40,132 nt of DNA, taken from contig JALSIB010000052.1 of assembly GCA_026981855.1 (NCBI GenBank), positions 1-40,132 of the forward strand, read 5' to 3'. Numbering within the stretch: position 1 is the stretch's first letter; the number at the start of each line of letters is the position of its first letter. Shown here piece after piece: positions 1-8,579 of this stretch. A model generated the notes under the pieces. That model did not search any database. It saw only the letters and a program-made list of their open reading frames with translations, and was not told where the DNA came from. The DNA comes from Methylothermaceae bacterium (GTDB lineage: Bacteria > Pseudomonadota > Gammaproteobacteria > Methylococcales > Methylothermaceae). A program made the translations under genes and the position numbers.

Positions 1-1
1 G

Positions 2-124
2 ATCGCCGAATTTCTGGTGGAATGTGGCATCGATGCCATGAGCCTCAATCCCGACTCGGTGCTCGAGACGCTGAGGCTGGTGGTGGAAGTGGAAAAACGG
101 CTGGGACGGCTGCCGGCCGACTGA
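2..124 (+). CDS. ppsA: Phosphoenolpyruvate synthase, C-terminal end (partial)
   Basis: Only the last 40 codons are in the window; the gene enters from the left edge and stops with TGA at 122-124. The tail reads IAEFLVECGIDAMSLNPDSV followed by LETLRLVVEVEKRLGR. This matches the end of the PEP-utilising TIM-barrel domain of PEP synthase, where the GI(D)S(I/M)SLNPDS motif is highly conserved. PEP synthase makes phosphoenolpyruvate from pyruvate and ATP in gluconeogenesis. Other PEP-utilising enzymes such as PpdK share the fold, but the LNPDS plus E(V/K)EKRLGR ending favours PpsA. The next gene converges from the other strand with only 10 bp between the stops. Confidence 0.8.
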   Translation: MAEFLVECGIDAMSLNPDSVLETLRLVVEVEKRLGRLPAD

Positions 125-134
125 AACCGGCGAA

Positions 135-629
135 TCAGGGCAGGCGCAGCAGCATGCGCCAGAGAATCGCCATGACCGCGCCGATGCCGGTCAGATAGAT
201 GCCCATGCTCCAGATCATGAACCGGTCCAGGCGGCGGGTGAGGGCGTCGAAACGCCTGTCGACCTCCTCGAAGCGTTTGTCCACCTGTTCGAAGCGCCTG
301 TCCATGTCCTGGCGCATTTCCTCGAAGCGTTTGTTCATCAATTCGAAACGCCTGTCGACCTGCTCGAAGCGCTTGTCCACCTGTTCGAAGCGCTTTTCCA
401 TGTCCTCGCGCATTTCCTCGAACCGCCTGTCGACCTGCTCGAAGCGCTTGTTCATGAGCGCGAAGCCCTGTTGCATCAGTTCGCGCTGATGCTTGAGTTC
501 CTCTTCGACCCGGACGATCCGTTCGCGCATCTCGATTTCGTAGTCGCGCGAATGGCCGGTGAGGCCGGATTCCTTCAACCATTCCGGCAGGTGGCGTTTG
601 ATGTAGTCGATGTCTTCTTTGGCAAGCAT
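135..629 (-). CDS. Repeat-built coiled-coil protein with C-terminal membrane anchor
   Basis: A 164-residue protein with no recognised catalytic domain. After about 35 variable residues comes a charged block (MRERIVRVEEELKHQRELM). Residues of about 60-135 then consist of heptads of the type RFEQVDK / RFEEMRE / RFELMNK, which predict a long parallel coiled coil. A single hydrophobic segment (about 140-160, IWSMGIYLTGIGAVMAILW) ends the chain, so it looks tail-anchored. The protein is clearly paralogous to the one at 21672-22241: same central block, same heptads, same RRxDRFMxWSxG lead-in to the membrane segment. The DNA is correspondingly repetitive (21-bp units), so the stalk could change length by recombination or slippage. 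It resembles in outline DUF1640- or Bdr-like coiled-coil membrane proteins. Function unknown. Confidence 0.75.
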   Translation of the reverse strand: MLAKEDIDYIKRHLPEWLKESGLTGHSRDYEIEMRERIVRVEEELKHQRELMQQGFALMNKRFEQVDRRFEEMREDMEKRFEQVDKRFEQVDRRFELMNKRFEEMRQDMDRRFEQVDKRFEEVDRRFDALTRRLDRFMIWSMGIYLTGIGAVMAILWRMLLRLP

Positions 630-754
630 CGTGGTGTCGATCGTGAAAATGTCATGAGAGCAAGTTACTTCCCCTCAACATAACATGGACTTGGCAATCA
701 TACAGGAATTTCAATTGGACGGACATTTTTCCCCGCATCCTGATGCAGCCTCAG

Positions 755-856
755 GGCAATCGCATGAATCGATTCTCCCCTCTCCCAAAAGGAGAAGGGC
801 TTCAACACCGGGCAAAATCAACTCCCAACGGGAAAAACCGCGGTCATGCGATCGCC
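755..856. repeat. MITE-like intergenic repeat, short copy
   Basis: About 102 bp bounded by imperfect 13-bp terminal inverted repeats, GGCAATCGCATGA on the left and TCATGCGATCGCC on the right (12 of 13 pair). Inside is the GGAGAAGGGCTTC block and a GGGAAAAACCGCGG block that both recur in the longer copy at 24015-24182. It fills most of the gap between the protease gene and the coiled-coil gene, both on the minus strand, and carries no gene. This is probably a non-autonomous dispersed repeat. A weak CTCTCC/GGAGA hairpin inside it might help end the long pilus operon transcript. The rest of 630-922 shows no other feature I can support. Confidence 0.6.
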
Positions 857-922
857 TTGGAAGCAGCCTTCGGTTCGGAGCGCGGAAATTTCGTTGATTT
901 TATCCTCGGCGGTGAAAGCGGT

Positions 923-3406
923 TCACCCCCCGCCGACGCAGACGTTTCCGTCCGGATGGGTGTAGAGGCGTGTCAGTGCCCGCAGATCGTTCAGGTCTAT
1001 CGACCCGTCGCCATCGAGGTCGTAACCTCCGGCGACCAAAGCCGGGTCGGACGAGGCGCCCCGCAGCACGGCCAGGAGCGTGGCGCGGTCTTTCGTGTCC
1101 ACGCAGCCGTCGGCGTTGAAATCCCCCCGTGGCCGGGCCACCCGGGTTTTCGGCCGCAGCAGGCCGCCGCCTTTCGACGCCAGGCTTTCGTCATCGGCCA
1201 TCAGCTCGAACACCGGTTCGATGGCTTCCACGGAACCGTCGACGACCCGAAGGTGCAGGTCCACCCGGTGACGGGTGCCCGGGGCGAGGTCTCCAATGAC
1301 GCAGGCGGGAAGTTTCGGGTCCACCCGGGGGCAGCCTTCGAGCCTGACGACCCGGGTCGCGGCGGGCAGCGCCCCCCGGATGGCCACCTTTCGCACCGGG
1401 AAAGGGGCGGCGTTGACGACCGTGAGCAGATACCGCAATTCCCCGCCCGCGGTCACTTCGGCGGGAACCGGGGCCAGGGTCAGATAGATCCCGTCGGTTT
1501 CCAGGGCGGCGATCACCGCCGGCGCGTCCAGCAGACCGTGACCGGTACCGAAATCGAAGCCGCGATCGAACCCCTCGCTGGCCGGGTCGTCGAGATCGAT
1601 CGCCGCCAGCCGCATGGCGTCGTACAGCGCATCGACACCGATGTCGCGGTTGTAGTCCAGCACCAGCGCCGCCACCGCCGCCGCGTGGGGGGCGGCGGCG
1701 GAGGTGCCGGAGAAATTGGGCAGCCCGTCGTCGTCCGTGTCTCCGTCCTCGGGGAAGAAAGTCGTGTTGGTTTCGTCGGGGGCCACGATGTCCGGTTTTT
1801 GCCGGATCACAGGTCCCGCTTCCAGCAGGTTGCCGTCCCGGTCGAAATAGACGGGCACGCCACCGGCGGAGGAGAAGGGTTCTATGCGCCCGATGTCGGC
1901 GCAGATCCCGAAAAAGGGCGTCTCCCGGTACGAGATCGCCCCGACCGCCATCGCGCCGGCGGCGTTGGGATGACCGACGAGGGTGCCGTTGGCGTCACCG
2001 GTGGCGTATTCCAGGATGCGCACCGCTTCGGCCTCCGGGGTTTGCGGCTGGCCGGCGCCGGGGCCGCCGGCACCGTCTTCCAGTCCGCAGCCGGGCGGTT
2101 GCGGGCCCCGTTCCACGGGCCATTGGGGCGGGGTGCCCCAGATGACGTATTTGATCCGCTCCGGCGGCGGCCCTGCCCGGTGGGCGATGTAAAGGTTGAA
2201 GCGGGTTTCCCCGGTGTCGTTGAGGAAGGTCAGCGCTTCGATGGGGTCGTGGCCGATGTTGTTCTCCTCGCTGCGGGCCACGATCCGCCCCAGGCGCTCG
2301 TCGAACAGCACCAGATCGAGGTCGCTTTCGGCGCCCTTGTCGCCGTTTTGGAAGGGCTGGTTCCATTGCAGGATGAGGGTCACCTGCTGTTCCCGGGGGA
2401 TTTCGATGGCCTGGTAGAAATCGGTGATCAGGGGGTCGGGGTGGAAATCGTGGGCCGGCTCTCCCGTCAGGCCGACGGCGGCGGGATTGAAGGCGGCCCC
2501 GTAGCCCAGGCGTCCGGAATTGCCCGCCGAGGAGAAATAGGCCACCCCCCGCGCCTTGACCTCGTCCACCGCCTGGGCGATGGGGCCGTCCTGGAACATC
2601 GGTTCCGAGGCGTAGCCCACGTCGTCGACGATGATGTCGGCGCCCGCATCGGCCAGCGCGACGATGCCGCCGGCGAAATCCGCCTCGCCGCCGAAAGCGG
2701 TGTGAAACATCAAAGCGGCGCCGGGGGCGATGTCGTGGATCAGCTGCATCATCGCCCTGCCTTCGTCCGCGGCCCCCTGGGCCTGGCATTCCGAAACCCC
2801 CTGGTCGTCGGTTTCACGGCTCAGATCCTTCAGCACGGTGACGTTCTCCGGCAGCTCGCCGGCGGCGATGTCGGCCTGGGCCTGTCCCAGGCAGTCGTAA
2901 CTGTCGGACAGCACCCCGATGGTGATCTTGCGCCCGTCCACCCCGTAGCGTTTCCGCAGGCCGATGGCCTGCATCGCCGCATCGCCCTGGCTGATGACGC
3001 GCCGGCCGCCGTCGCCGAACAGCGGGCCGCCCGCCCGGGTCCGGGCCATGGCGGCCCGGGCCTGGAGCGCCGCGCCCAGATTTTCGATCTCGTGCAGGCG
3101 GTCGATGGGCATCCATCCCGAAATCTTGTTGCCGAAACGGGCGCTACGGATCATTCCCAGGGATGCCAGCCGCCTCGCCAGCGTATCGGCCTCGCCCCGG
3201 GCGGTCACGGTGATCAGCACCCGGCCGTCCCAGAGGCGGAATCCGGGCGAGGGCGGGCGGAACGGCCCGGCGCCGCTTCCCGCCCGATGAATCCGCCAGG
3301 CCCGTTCCAGTCCCGCCAGCCGGCGGCTGAGCGCGCCTTCGCCGCCGCCGGCGGCCGGCGGTATCAGCGGCAGGATCATCGAGACAATGAAAAAAACGGC
3401 TTTCAT
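923..3406 (-). CDS. Secreted S8/S53-like serine protease with C-terminal dockerin-type repeats
   Basis: An 827-residue exported protein. Residues 1-20 form a signal peptide. The protease domain spans about 160-635: an Asp motif GVLSDSYD (Asp168), ADEGRAMMQLIHDIAPGA (Glu215), IIVDDVGY (Asp261/262), FSSAGNSG (about 291-298) and the serine motif FSGTSAAAPHAA (Ser569). No classical subtilisin His motif is visible. An acidic residue in its place plus an oxyanion-hole Asp is the arrangement of the S53-like branch of the superfamily. A beta-rich DUF11-like segment follows (about 640-740). Residues 762-773 (DFNADGCVD) and 796-807 (DLDGDGSID) form two calcium-loop repeats of dockerin type I. The gene is last in the pilus/secretin operon, with an AGGGAGG ribosome site 12 bp after the barrel gene's stop. 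It may be the cargo of the upstream machine (inference). Confidence 0.82.
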   Translation of the reverse strand: MKAVFFIVSMILPLIPPAAGGGEGALSRRLAGLERAWRIHRAGSGAGPFRPPSPGFRLWDGRVLITVTARGEADTLARRLASLGMIRSARFGNKISGWMPIDRLHEIENLGAALQARAAMARTRAGGPLFGDGGRRVISQGDAAMQAIGLRKRYGVDGRKITIGVLSDSYDCLGQAQADIAAGELPENVTVLKDLSRETDDQGVSECQAQGAADEGRAMMQLIHDIAPGAALMFHTAFGGEADFAGGIVALADAGADIIVDDVGYASEPMFQDGPIAQAVDEVKARGVAYFSSAGNSGRLGYGAAFNPAAVGLTGEPAHDFHPDPLITDFYQAIEIPREQQVTLILQWNQPFQNGDKGAESDLDLVLFDERLGRIVARSEENNIGHDPIEALTFLNDTGETRFNLYIAHRAGPPPERIKYVIWGTPPQWPVERGPQPPGCGLEDGAGGPGAGQPQTPEAEAVRILEYATGDANGTLVGHPNAAGAMAVGAISYRETPFFGICADIGRIEPFSSAGGVPVYFDRDGNLLEAGPVIRQKPDIVAPDETNTTFFPEDGDTDDDGLPNFSGTSAAAPHAAAVAALVLDYNRDIGVDALYDAMRLAAIDLDDPASEGFDRGFDFGTGHGLLDAPAVIAALETDGIYLTLAPVPAEVTAGGELRYLLTVVNAAPFPVRKVAIRGALPAATRVVRLEGCPRVDPKLPACVIGDLAPGTRHRVDLHLRVVDGSVEAIEPVFELMADDESLASKGGGLLRPKTRVARPRGDFNADGCVDTKDRATLLAVLRGASSDPALVAGGYDLDGDGSIDLNDLRALTRLYTHPDGNVCVGGG

Positions 3407-3418
3407 TCCGGTTCCTCC

Positions 3419-4483
3419 CTAAAAGTCGTAACTCAGGTTCAGGGTGCCGCCCAGGGTGCGCCACCTGACCTCGTTCAGCCGGCTTTTGATTTTTCCCCCG
3501 CCGCCGCTGGTGGTGATGTCGTCGCCGTGGCCATCGGTCTGCCAGTGATGGAAGTTCACCGCCAGCCTCAGGCTCAGGGCGCGCCAGATCTGGTAACTGC
3601 CGCCCACCTCGGCGGTGATGCCACGGCCGTCGGCCTCGTGCCGGAACCTGACGTCCCGTTGGGCGTCCGCCAGGGATTTCCAGCGTCCTTCGGCGCGGTA
3701 CCAGAGGAAATGGTAGGCCCCCTGGCCGAAGACCTGCCAGCGCTCGCCCTCGATTCCCAGCCGCAGGCCGGCCCAGGGGCCGTGCCATTTTCCCCGGTAG
3801 CGGTATTTGGCGCTCCCCAGGGGGCCTTCGGGGGGCGTCAGGCCGTCGGTGGCCACGGCCTGGCGGAAGTTATCTGCGTCCAGGGTGTATTCCCGGTAGG
3901 TGTAGCCGGCCAGCGGTTCGATGTAGGGGCGCACCTTGCCCTCCCGGGGCTGGAAGCGGTAACCGACGCCCCCGGACAGGTCGAGGAAATGCCCGCCGTC
4001 CGCGTCCGCGGTGGTGCGGGAAAATTCACCGCGCCGGCCGTCTTCCAGATAGTCCGAGCGCCGGTGGTTTCCACCGAGCACCCACCCATAGGCCGCCTGC
4101 GCCTGGAAGGTGATCCGCGCCGGGGTGACGACGTGGGCCTCGCCGCTGATCTGGAAAGTGTCCAGATCGCGCCACTTCGCCTCCGTCAGCACGTCGGGGC
4201 CGTCGGCCAGGCCGACGTTCCATTCCAGCCGGTCGCGGCGGTAGCCCAAGCCCGCCGCGTAGTCGAAACGCCAGCCGGTGGATGGAGAGCGTCTGACCGG
4301 GCGGTCGCCGCCCCGGCCCGAGAGGACGGTCATGTGGATCGGCGGGTCGTAGGGCCCGCCTTCGGAAACCAGGAGGGGGGAAGGCGGCGCCGGTTCCCGC
4401 AGTACGGTCATGTACAGGGGCGGATCGCCGGCGGCCAGGGCCAGCGCGGGCAGGGCCAGGACGAGGATCGGGAGCCGCTTCAT
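3419..4483 (-). CDS. Outer-membrane beta-barrel protein, operon-linked
   Basis: A 354-residue protein with a clear signal peptide (about 1-18, ending ALALAAG). The remainder is rich in alternating aromatic/hydrophobic strands (for example WRFDYAAGLGYRRDRLEWNVG, given here as a description of the strand pattern) and ends LNLSYDF. A terminal Phe in such a strand is the usual signal for insertion by the BAM complex, so an outer-membrane barrel is likely. An odd duplicated motif lies just after the signal peptide: DPPLYMTVL (20-28) and DPPIHMTVL (46-54). The start ATG overlaps the stop of the secretin gene (ATGA), and the protease gene follows 12 bp later, so all three are probably co-translated. 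No family assignment; a porin, receptor or export partner for the protease are all possible. Confidence 0.72.
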   Translation of the reverse strand: MKRLPILVLALPALALAAGDPPLYMTVLREPAPPSPLLVSEGGPYDPPIHMTVLSGRGGDRPVRRSPSTGWRFDYAAGLGYRRDRLEWNVGLADGPDVLTEAKWRDLDTFQISGEAHVVTPARITFQAQAAYGWVLGGNHRRSDYLEDGRRGEFSRTTADADGGHFLDLSGGVGYRFQPREGKVRPYIEPLAGYTYREYTLDADNFRQAVATDGLTPPEGPLGSAKYRYRGKWHGPWAGLRLGIEGERWQVFGQGAYHFLWYRAEGRWKSLADAQRDVRFRHEADGRGITAEVGGSYQIWRALSLRLAVNFHHWQTDGHGDDITTSGGGGKIKSRLNEVRWRTLGGTLNLSYDF

Positions 4484-6828
4484 CGCCGCAGCGCCTCGTC
4501 GAAGCCGCCGGCCGAGATCAGGTAGAGATAAGTCTCTTCTCCCGGCGCCAGCTCAGGGGTTTCCACCGTCGCCGCCAGCCATTCCCCCGCCAGCTTGTGG
4601 GCGTCGAAACGGATCCTGGCGCCGCCGGTGTTTTTCAGCCGCAGGGCGGTCACCGTCACCCCGCCCCGGCCCCAACTGGCCAGGGGCCGGGCCGTCAGAT
4701 CGGCGGTGAGCCGTACCGGCCCCGCCTGGGGCGCCGGCCGGGGGGTGATTTTCTGGTCGTTCTCCAGCCGGTGGTCTTCCGTCCGCACCGCCTTGAGCGC
4801 GTAACGGGTCAGCTTCATGTAAAGCCGGCGGGAAGCGTCCGGCAACAGTTCCGCCTCGTCCCGCCGCCAGTAGCCGTCCTTGCGGTTGTAGCGGTCCATG
4901 GCGTCCTGGCCCGGATAGGTCTTGTAGGGCTCCTGGAGTTCATAGCCCCGGTGGGTTGCGTTGGGGTTGCGGTAGATGTCCAGCCGCCGCGCCGGGTCTT
5001 CGAGGGCCGGGTGCTCGCTCTGCCTCCGCAACCAGCGTTCGCTGACCGCCTCGGCCTTTTCCGGGGCGTCGATGACGAAGGGGCGGACGATGATCACCAG
5101 TTCGGTGCGTTTGCGTTGCTGCGCCTCGTCGCGGAAAAGCCGCCCCAGCAACGGAATGTCTCCCAGCACCGGCACCTTTTCCTCCACGTCCTCGGCGGTT
5201 TCGTTGATCAGGCCGCCGACCGCCACCGCCTGGCCGTTCTGCGCCACGATGGTGCCGGTATAGACCCGGGTGCGCACCGTGTCCACCGGCACCGTCTGAT
5301 CGGCGATGTCGCCGGCGACGGCCCCGGTGCGCGGCACCGGAATCGAGCCGCACTTCTTGCACGGCAGTGCCTGCTCGATCACCAGCCGGATGTTGACGCT
5401 GCCGTCTTCGTTGATGTTCGGCGTCAGCAGCAGGGTATCGCCGATGTTGCGGGTTTCCACGTCGGGATCGAACTGGCAGCTGGTGGTGCCGCCGGTGATG
5501 ACCTGACCGGTGGTGTTGCCGCAGGTGACGTTGATGTCGGTGGTGATGGGGCGTTCCTCGCCGATGAAGATGCGGCTGACCTCCTGATTGGTGGTGTAGA
5601 GCACCGGCGTGGCCACCTCGGTGACCCGGCCCTCCTTTTCCAGGATTTCCAGCCGGGCGCGGAAGTGTTTGGTCAGCACGGTGGCGGCCAGCGCCGGATT
5701 GCCGAATGCCGGGGCGGCCTCCAGAAGCGAATTGGCGAGCACCTCCGCGATGCCGCCGTTGCGGGTGGTGAGCTTGGCCTTGTCGCCGACGACGGAGAAC
5801 TGGAAGGAGGATTTGAAATCGTCCCCCAGATCGATCTGCAGTACCTTGACCTCCAGCAGCAGGGTGGGCATGTCGGTGTCGATTTTCTTGACCAGGTCAC
5901 GGATCTGATCCAGCGCCTCTTCGTCCCGGGTGCGCACCACCAGCCGGTTCTGGCGGTGGATCAGCGTGACGTAGATGGGTGCGGTCCGGCGGGTGGTTTC
6001 GAGCACCACGCCCCGCTCGTTGACTCCGCCGAGCAGTTCTTCCGTCCGCCCCATTTCCCGCTGCACGTCCTGCGCGGAAGTGTCGTTCCGGATCTGTTGC
6101 CGGGTATTGCGGTTACGAGGGCCGAACAATCCCCGGGCGCCGCCGAATCCCCCGCCGAAGCCTCCCAGTCCTCCACCGAATCCCCCGCCGAAGCCTCCCA
6201 TGCCGCCGCCGAATCCCCCGCGTCCCCCTCCGGCTCCACCTCCCTGGCCGCCCTGTTGACCCAGGGTGGTGCTGACGCGGCTCTGGCTGTCGATGATGTT
6301 GAAGCGCTGGAACCGCAGCGCCAGTTCCTGCAGAATTCGCGAGTCGTTTTCCAGCCCCAGATCCAGCACGACCCGTTTGCCGTAGAGGTCGGCGATGGTG
6401 GTGGCGGCGTCTATGAGGTTCATCTGGTGCTTCAGGGTGAAGATTTCCGTCCTTTCCCGCGAATAGTCCACCTTGCCCAGCCTGAATTCGTCCACGGTGT
6501 ACACCCGCACGATGCCCGAGCGGGCATCCTTGCGGTACCACAGGTTGTAGGTCTTGGACATGGCCTCGAGCACGTCCAGCGGGCGCACGTCCTTCAGGTA
6601 CATGGTGACCGGAATCCGGGACGCCTTTTCGGAGGCGACCACGTTCAGCCCCGAACGGTCGGCGAGAATCCGCAGGGCCTCGCCCACGGTGACGCTGCGG
6701 AATTCGATCCGGGCGATCCGGTCGTCGTCGGCCGGCCGTGGCTGCGCGCCGCCGGCGAAGGTGATCAGGCACGCCAGCAGGCACCAGAAGGTTCGGAACG
6801 TCGGGGTATGTCGGTGTTTCATCGCCAT
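4480..6828 (-). CDS. mshL: Secretin of MSHA/type II-like system (MshL-like)
   Basis: A 782-residue outer-membrane secretin. It has a signal-like hydrophobic segment at 12-28. An STN/N0-type domain follows (IEFRSVTVGEALRILADRSG, about 40-110), then N-domains to about 320. The secretin core spans 320-585, with the conserved VPVLGDIPLLGRLFR (552-566) and ELVIIVRPFVI (576-586). Between the N-domains, residues 189-234 are almost pure Gly/Phe (GGFGGGFGGG repeats), an unusual linker. A PCKKCG motif (489-494) inside the core may form a disulfide. The C-terminal 190 residues extend beyond the core and contain a possible beta domain. Secretins form the multimeric channel for pili or type II cargo. The gene starts 7 bp after the MshK-like gene. 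MshL fits best by operon content; GspD/PilQ-like naming is an alternative. Confidence 0.85.
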   Translation of the reverse strand: MAMKHRHTPTFRTFWCLLACLITFAGGAQPRPADDDRIARIEFRSVTVGEALRILADRSGLNVVASEKASRIPVTMYLKDVRPLDVLEAMSKTYNLWYRKDARSGIVRVYTVDEFRLGKVDYSRERTEIFTLKHQMNLIDAATTIADLYGKRVVLDLGLENDSRILQELALRFQRFNIIDSQSRVSTTLGQQGGQGGGAGGGRGGFGGGMGGFGGGFGGGLGGFGGGFGGARGLFGPRNRNTRQQIRNDTSAQDVQREMGRTEELLGGVNERGVVLETTRRTAPIYVTLIHRQNRLVVRTRDEEALDQIRDLVKKIDTDMPTLLLEVKVLQIDLGDDFKSSFQFSVVGDKAKLTTRNGGIAEVLANSLLEAAPAFGNPALAATVLTKHFRARLEILEKEGRVTEVATPVLYTTNQEVSRIFIGEERPITTDINVTCGNTTGQVITGGTTSCQFDPDVETRNIGDTLLLTPNINEDGSVNIRLVIEQALPCKKCGSIPVPRTGAVAGDIADQTVPVDTVRTRVYTGTIVAQNGQAVAVGGLINETAEDVEEKVPVLGDIPLLGRLFRDEAQQRKRTELVIIVRPFVIDAPEKAEAVSERWLRRQSEHPALEDPARRLDIYRNPNATHRGYELQEPYKTYPGQDAMDRYNRKDGYWRRDEAELLPDASRRLYMKLTRYALKAVRTEDHRLENDQKITPRPAPQAGPVRLTADLTARPLASWGRGGVTVTALRLKNTGGARIRFDAHKLAGEWLAATVETPELAPGEETYLYLISAGGFDEALRR

Positions 6829-6835
6829 GAGGGGA

Positions 6836-7366
6836 TCAATGCAGGGTCAGCAGTTCGTTGTGGGGTTGGATCAGAACGCGGATGCCGTTTTCGCCGATGT
6901 CCTGGATTCGCAGATGAACGGCCTGGCCGCCACGGATCAGGGTGATGTCCTCGTGGGTTCTGGCCAGTACGATCTTGCCGTCGATTCTCAGCAGGACCGC
7001 CGGTTCCCGGTCTTTCTTCAGAACCCATGCCGCCAGCTTCACGTCGGGCAGGGGCGGGAGTGCTTCCTTGTTTCCCCCGCTGCTGCCGCGCAGCAGGGTG
7101 CGGAAATTCTGCCGGAAGGTTTCGTCCGGGGCCGTCGGGTCGGGCAGCGCCGCGGCGGGGGCGGGCGGTTCCCCGAGGCTGTACAGGGTGTCGGTGAGCG
7201 CCTTGTTTTTTTGCTTGATCTTTTCCAGCGCCCGCTGGGCGTTGTCCTTGGCCTTTTCCACCTTTTCGTCCAGCTTCTCCGCCGGGGTCTTGCCCACCTT
7301 GAGCAGATCGCTTTCCGCCGCCGCCAGACCGGAAACCAGCGCCAGCCACAGCACCATCCATCTCAT
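6836..7366 (-). CDS. Small periplasmic pilus assembly protein (MshK/PilP-like)
   Basis: A 176-residue protein with a signal peptide or N-terminal anchor (MRWMVLWLALVSGLAAAE). A lysine- and glutamate-rich helical region follows (about 20-65), then a Pro-rich linker. The C-terminal domain (about 105-176) is a small beta domain with LLRIDGKIVLARTHEDITLI and VHLRIQDIGENGIRVLIQP. A helical stalk followed by a compact beta domain is the architecture of PilP, GspC and MshK, which connect the inner-membrane platform to the secretin. Sequence similarity is too weak for a firm name, so the assignment rests on position. Its start overlaps the stop of the GspF-like gene (ATGA), and the secretin follows 7 bp later. 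Confidence 0.65.
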   Translation of the reverse strand: MRWMVLWLALVSGLAAAESDLLKVGKTPAEKLDEKVEKAKDNAQRALEKIKQKNKALTDTLYSLGEPPAPAAALPDPTAPDETFRQNFRTLLRGSSGGNKEALPPLPDVKLAAWVLKKDREPAVLLRIDGKIVLARTHEDITLIRGGQAVHLRIQDIGENGIRVLIQPHNELLTLH

Positions 7367-8574
7367 CCCTTGCCTCCCGCCGAAAACATCGCCACCAGGA
7401 AGGCGGCGTACACGAACCCGACGATGCCGCCGACGATCAAGGTCACCGCAGGTTCCATGAAGGAAGCCATGGTCTTGATCAGGCGGGCCATGCGGTCCTC
7501 GAAATACAAGGTCATTTCCTCCAGAATGTCATCCAGGGTGCCGGCGTTCTCGCCCACCCGCAGCATCTTGGGCAGCAGCGGGGGAAAGCCGAAGGTCTCC
7601 CCCAGGGGTTTGGACAGGGATTCGCCGTGGAGCACCTGCTGGCGGGCCTCGGCCACCCGCCGTCCCAGCCAAGTGTTGGACAGCAGCGCCTCGGTGATCT
7701 CAAGCGCCTCGACGATGCGCACCCCGCTCTTGAACAGGGTGCCCAGCCCCCGGGTGAAGGCCACCGTGCCGGCGAGCTGGGCGATGCTGCCGAACAGCGG
7801 CAGCTTCAGGATCAGCCAGTCGAGCCAGTAGCGCGTCGCCGCCACCTTCCGCAGCAGGTAAATGGTGGCGGCGAAGACCGCCAGCCCGATGAGAATGTAG
7901 GGGACGTTGGCTTCCAGCCAGTCGGAGGTGTCGATCAGGGCCTGGGTGATGGGCGGCAGCTCGCGGCCGATGATGGAGAGGAACTTCTTGATCTCCGGCA
8001 CCACGGTGGTGAGCATGAAGATCGCCACGCCGATGGCGAACACCATCACGAACAGCGGATAGGCCAGGGCCGAGATCACCTGGCGCTTGAAGTTGCGGAT
8101 CCGTTCCAGCTCCTTGCTGGCGTGGTCGAGGACGAAATCCAGGTTGCCGGTCTCCTCGCCGACGCGGATCAGGGCCAGGGTGAGGCGGTCGAACACCTTG
8201 TGCTCCATCATCGCCTCGGTGAGGCTGTCGCCCTGCTGGATGCGGTCGGCGATCTTGTTCCACACCCGGGCCACGGCGATGCGCGCATTGCCCGCCACGA
8301 TCCTGATCCCCTCCAGGATCGGCAGCCCCGAGCGCAGCATCACCGCCAGCTGGTGGAAATCGCGCTCCACGTCCACCGGGCGCATGGCGCGGTATTCCAG
8401 CGGGTTGAGGCTGAAGCCCCGATCCCCCTGACGGCGCTTGATCTCGGCGATCTCCAGCACTAGCAGGCGCTGGCCGCGCAGCTGTAGTACCGCCGCCTCG
8501 CGCGATTCCGCCTCCAGCGTGCCGCTCTGCTGCCGCCCGGCGCCGTCGCGGGCGATGTATCGGTATTCCGGCAT
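7363..8574 (-). CDS. mshG: GspF/PilC/MshG-family inner-membrane platform protein
   Basis: A 403-residue polytopic protein with the hallmark layout of the type II secretion F family. It has an N-terminal cytoplasmic lead (MPEYRYIARDGAGRQQSGTL) and two T2SF domains, about 65-190 (RDFHQLAVMLRSGLPILEGI) and about 265-390 (FTRGLGTLFKSGVRIVEALE). Three membrane segments lie at about 165-190 (PLFVMVFAIGVAIFMLTTVV), 225-245 and 370-395. The conserved GEETGNLD and GENAGTLD motifs are both present. The protein anchors the assembly ATPase and helps extract pilins from the membrane. It lies 5 bp downstream of the ATPase gene and overlaps the next gene by 4 bp, as expected for a co-assembled pair. Confidence 0.9.
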   Translation of the reverse strand: MPEYRYIARDGAGRQQSGTLEAESREAAVLQLRGQRLLVLEIAEIKRRQGDRGFSLNPLEYRAMRPVDVERDFHQLAVMLRSGLPILEGIRIVAGNARIAVARVWNKIADRIQQGDSLTEAMMEHKVFDRLTLALIRVGEETGNLDFVLDHASKELERIRNFKRQVISALAYPLFVMVFAIGVAIFMLTTVVPEIKKFLSIIGRELPPITQALIDTSDWLEANVPYILIGLAVFAATIYLLRKVAATRYWLDWLILKLPLFGSIAQLAGTVAFTRGLGTLFKSGVRIVEALEITEALLSNTWLGRRVAEARQQVLHGESLSKPLGETFGFPPLLPKMLRVGENAGTLDDILEEMTLYFEDRMARLIKTMASFMEPAVTLIVGGIVGFVYAAFLVAMFSAGGKG

Positions 8575-8579
8575 TCAGC

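Noticed and set aside
743-4525. Very long plus-strand frame (1260 codons) opposite the protease and barrel genes
   Set aside because: It is antisense to two genes with signal peptides and family motifs. Long open antisense frames are expected at this GC content. Its first codons only read through the dispersed repeat.
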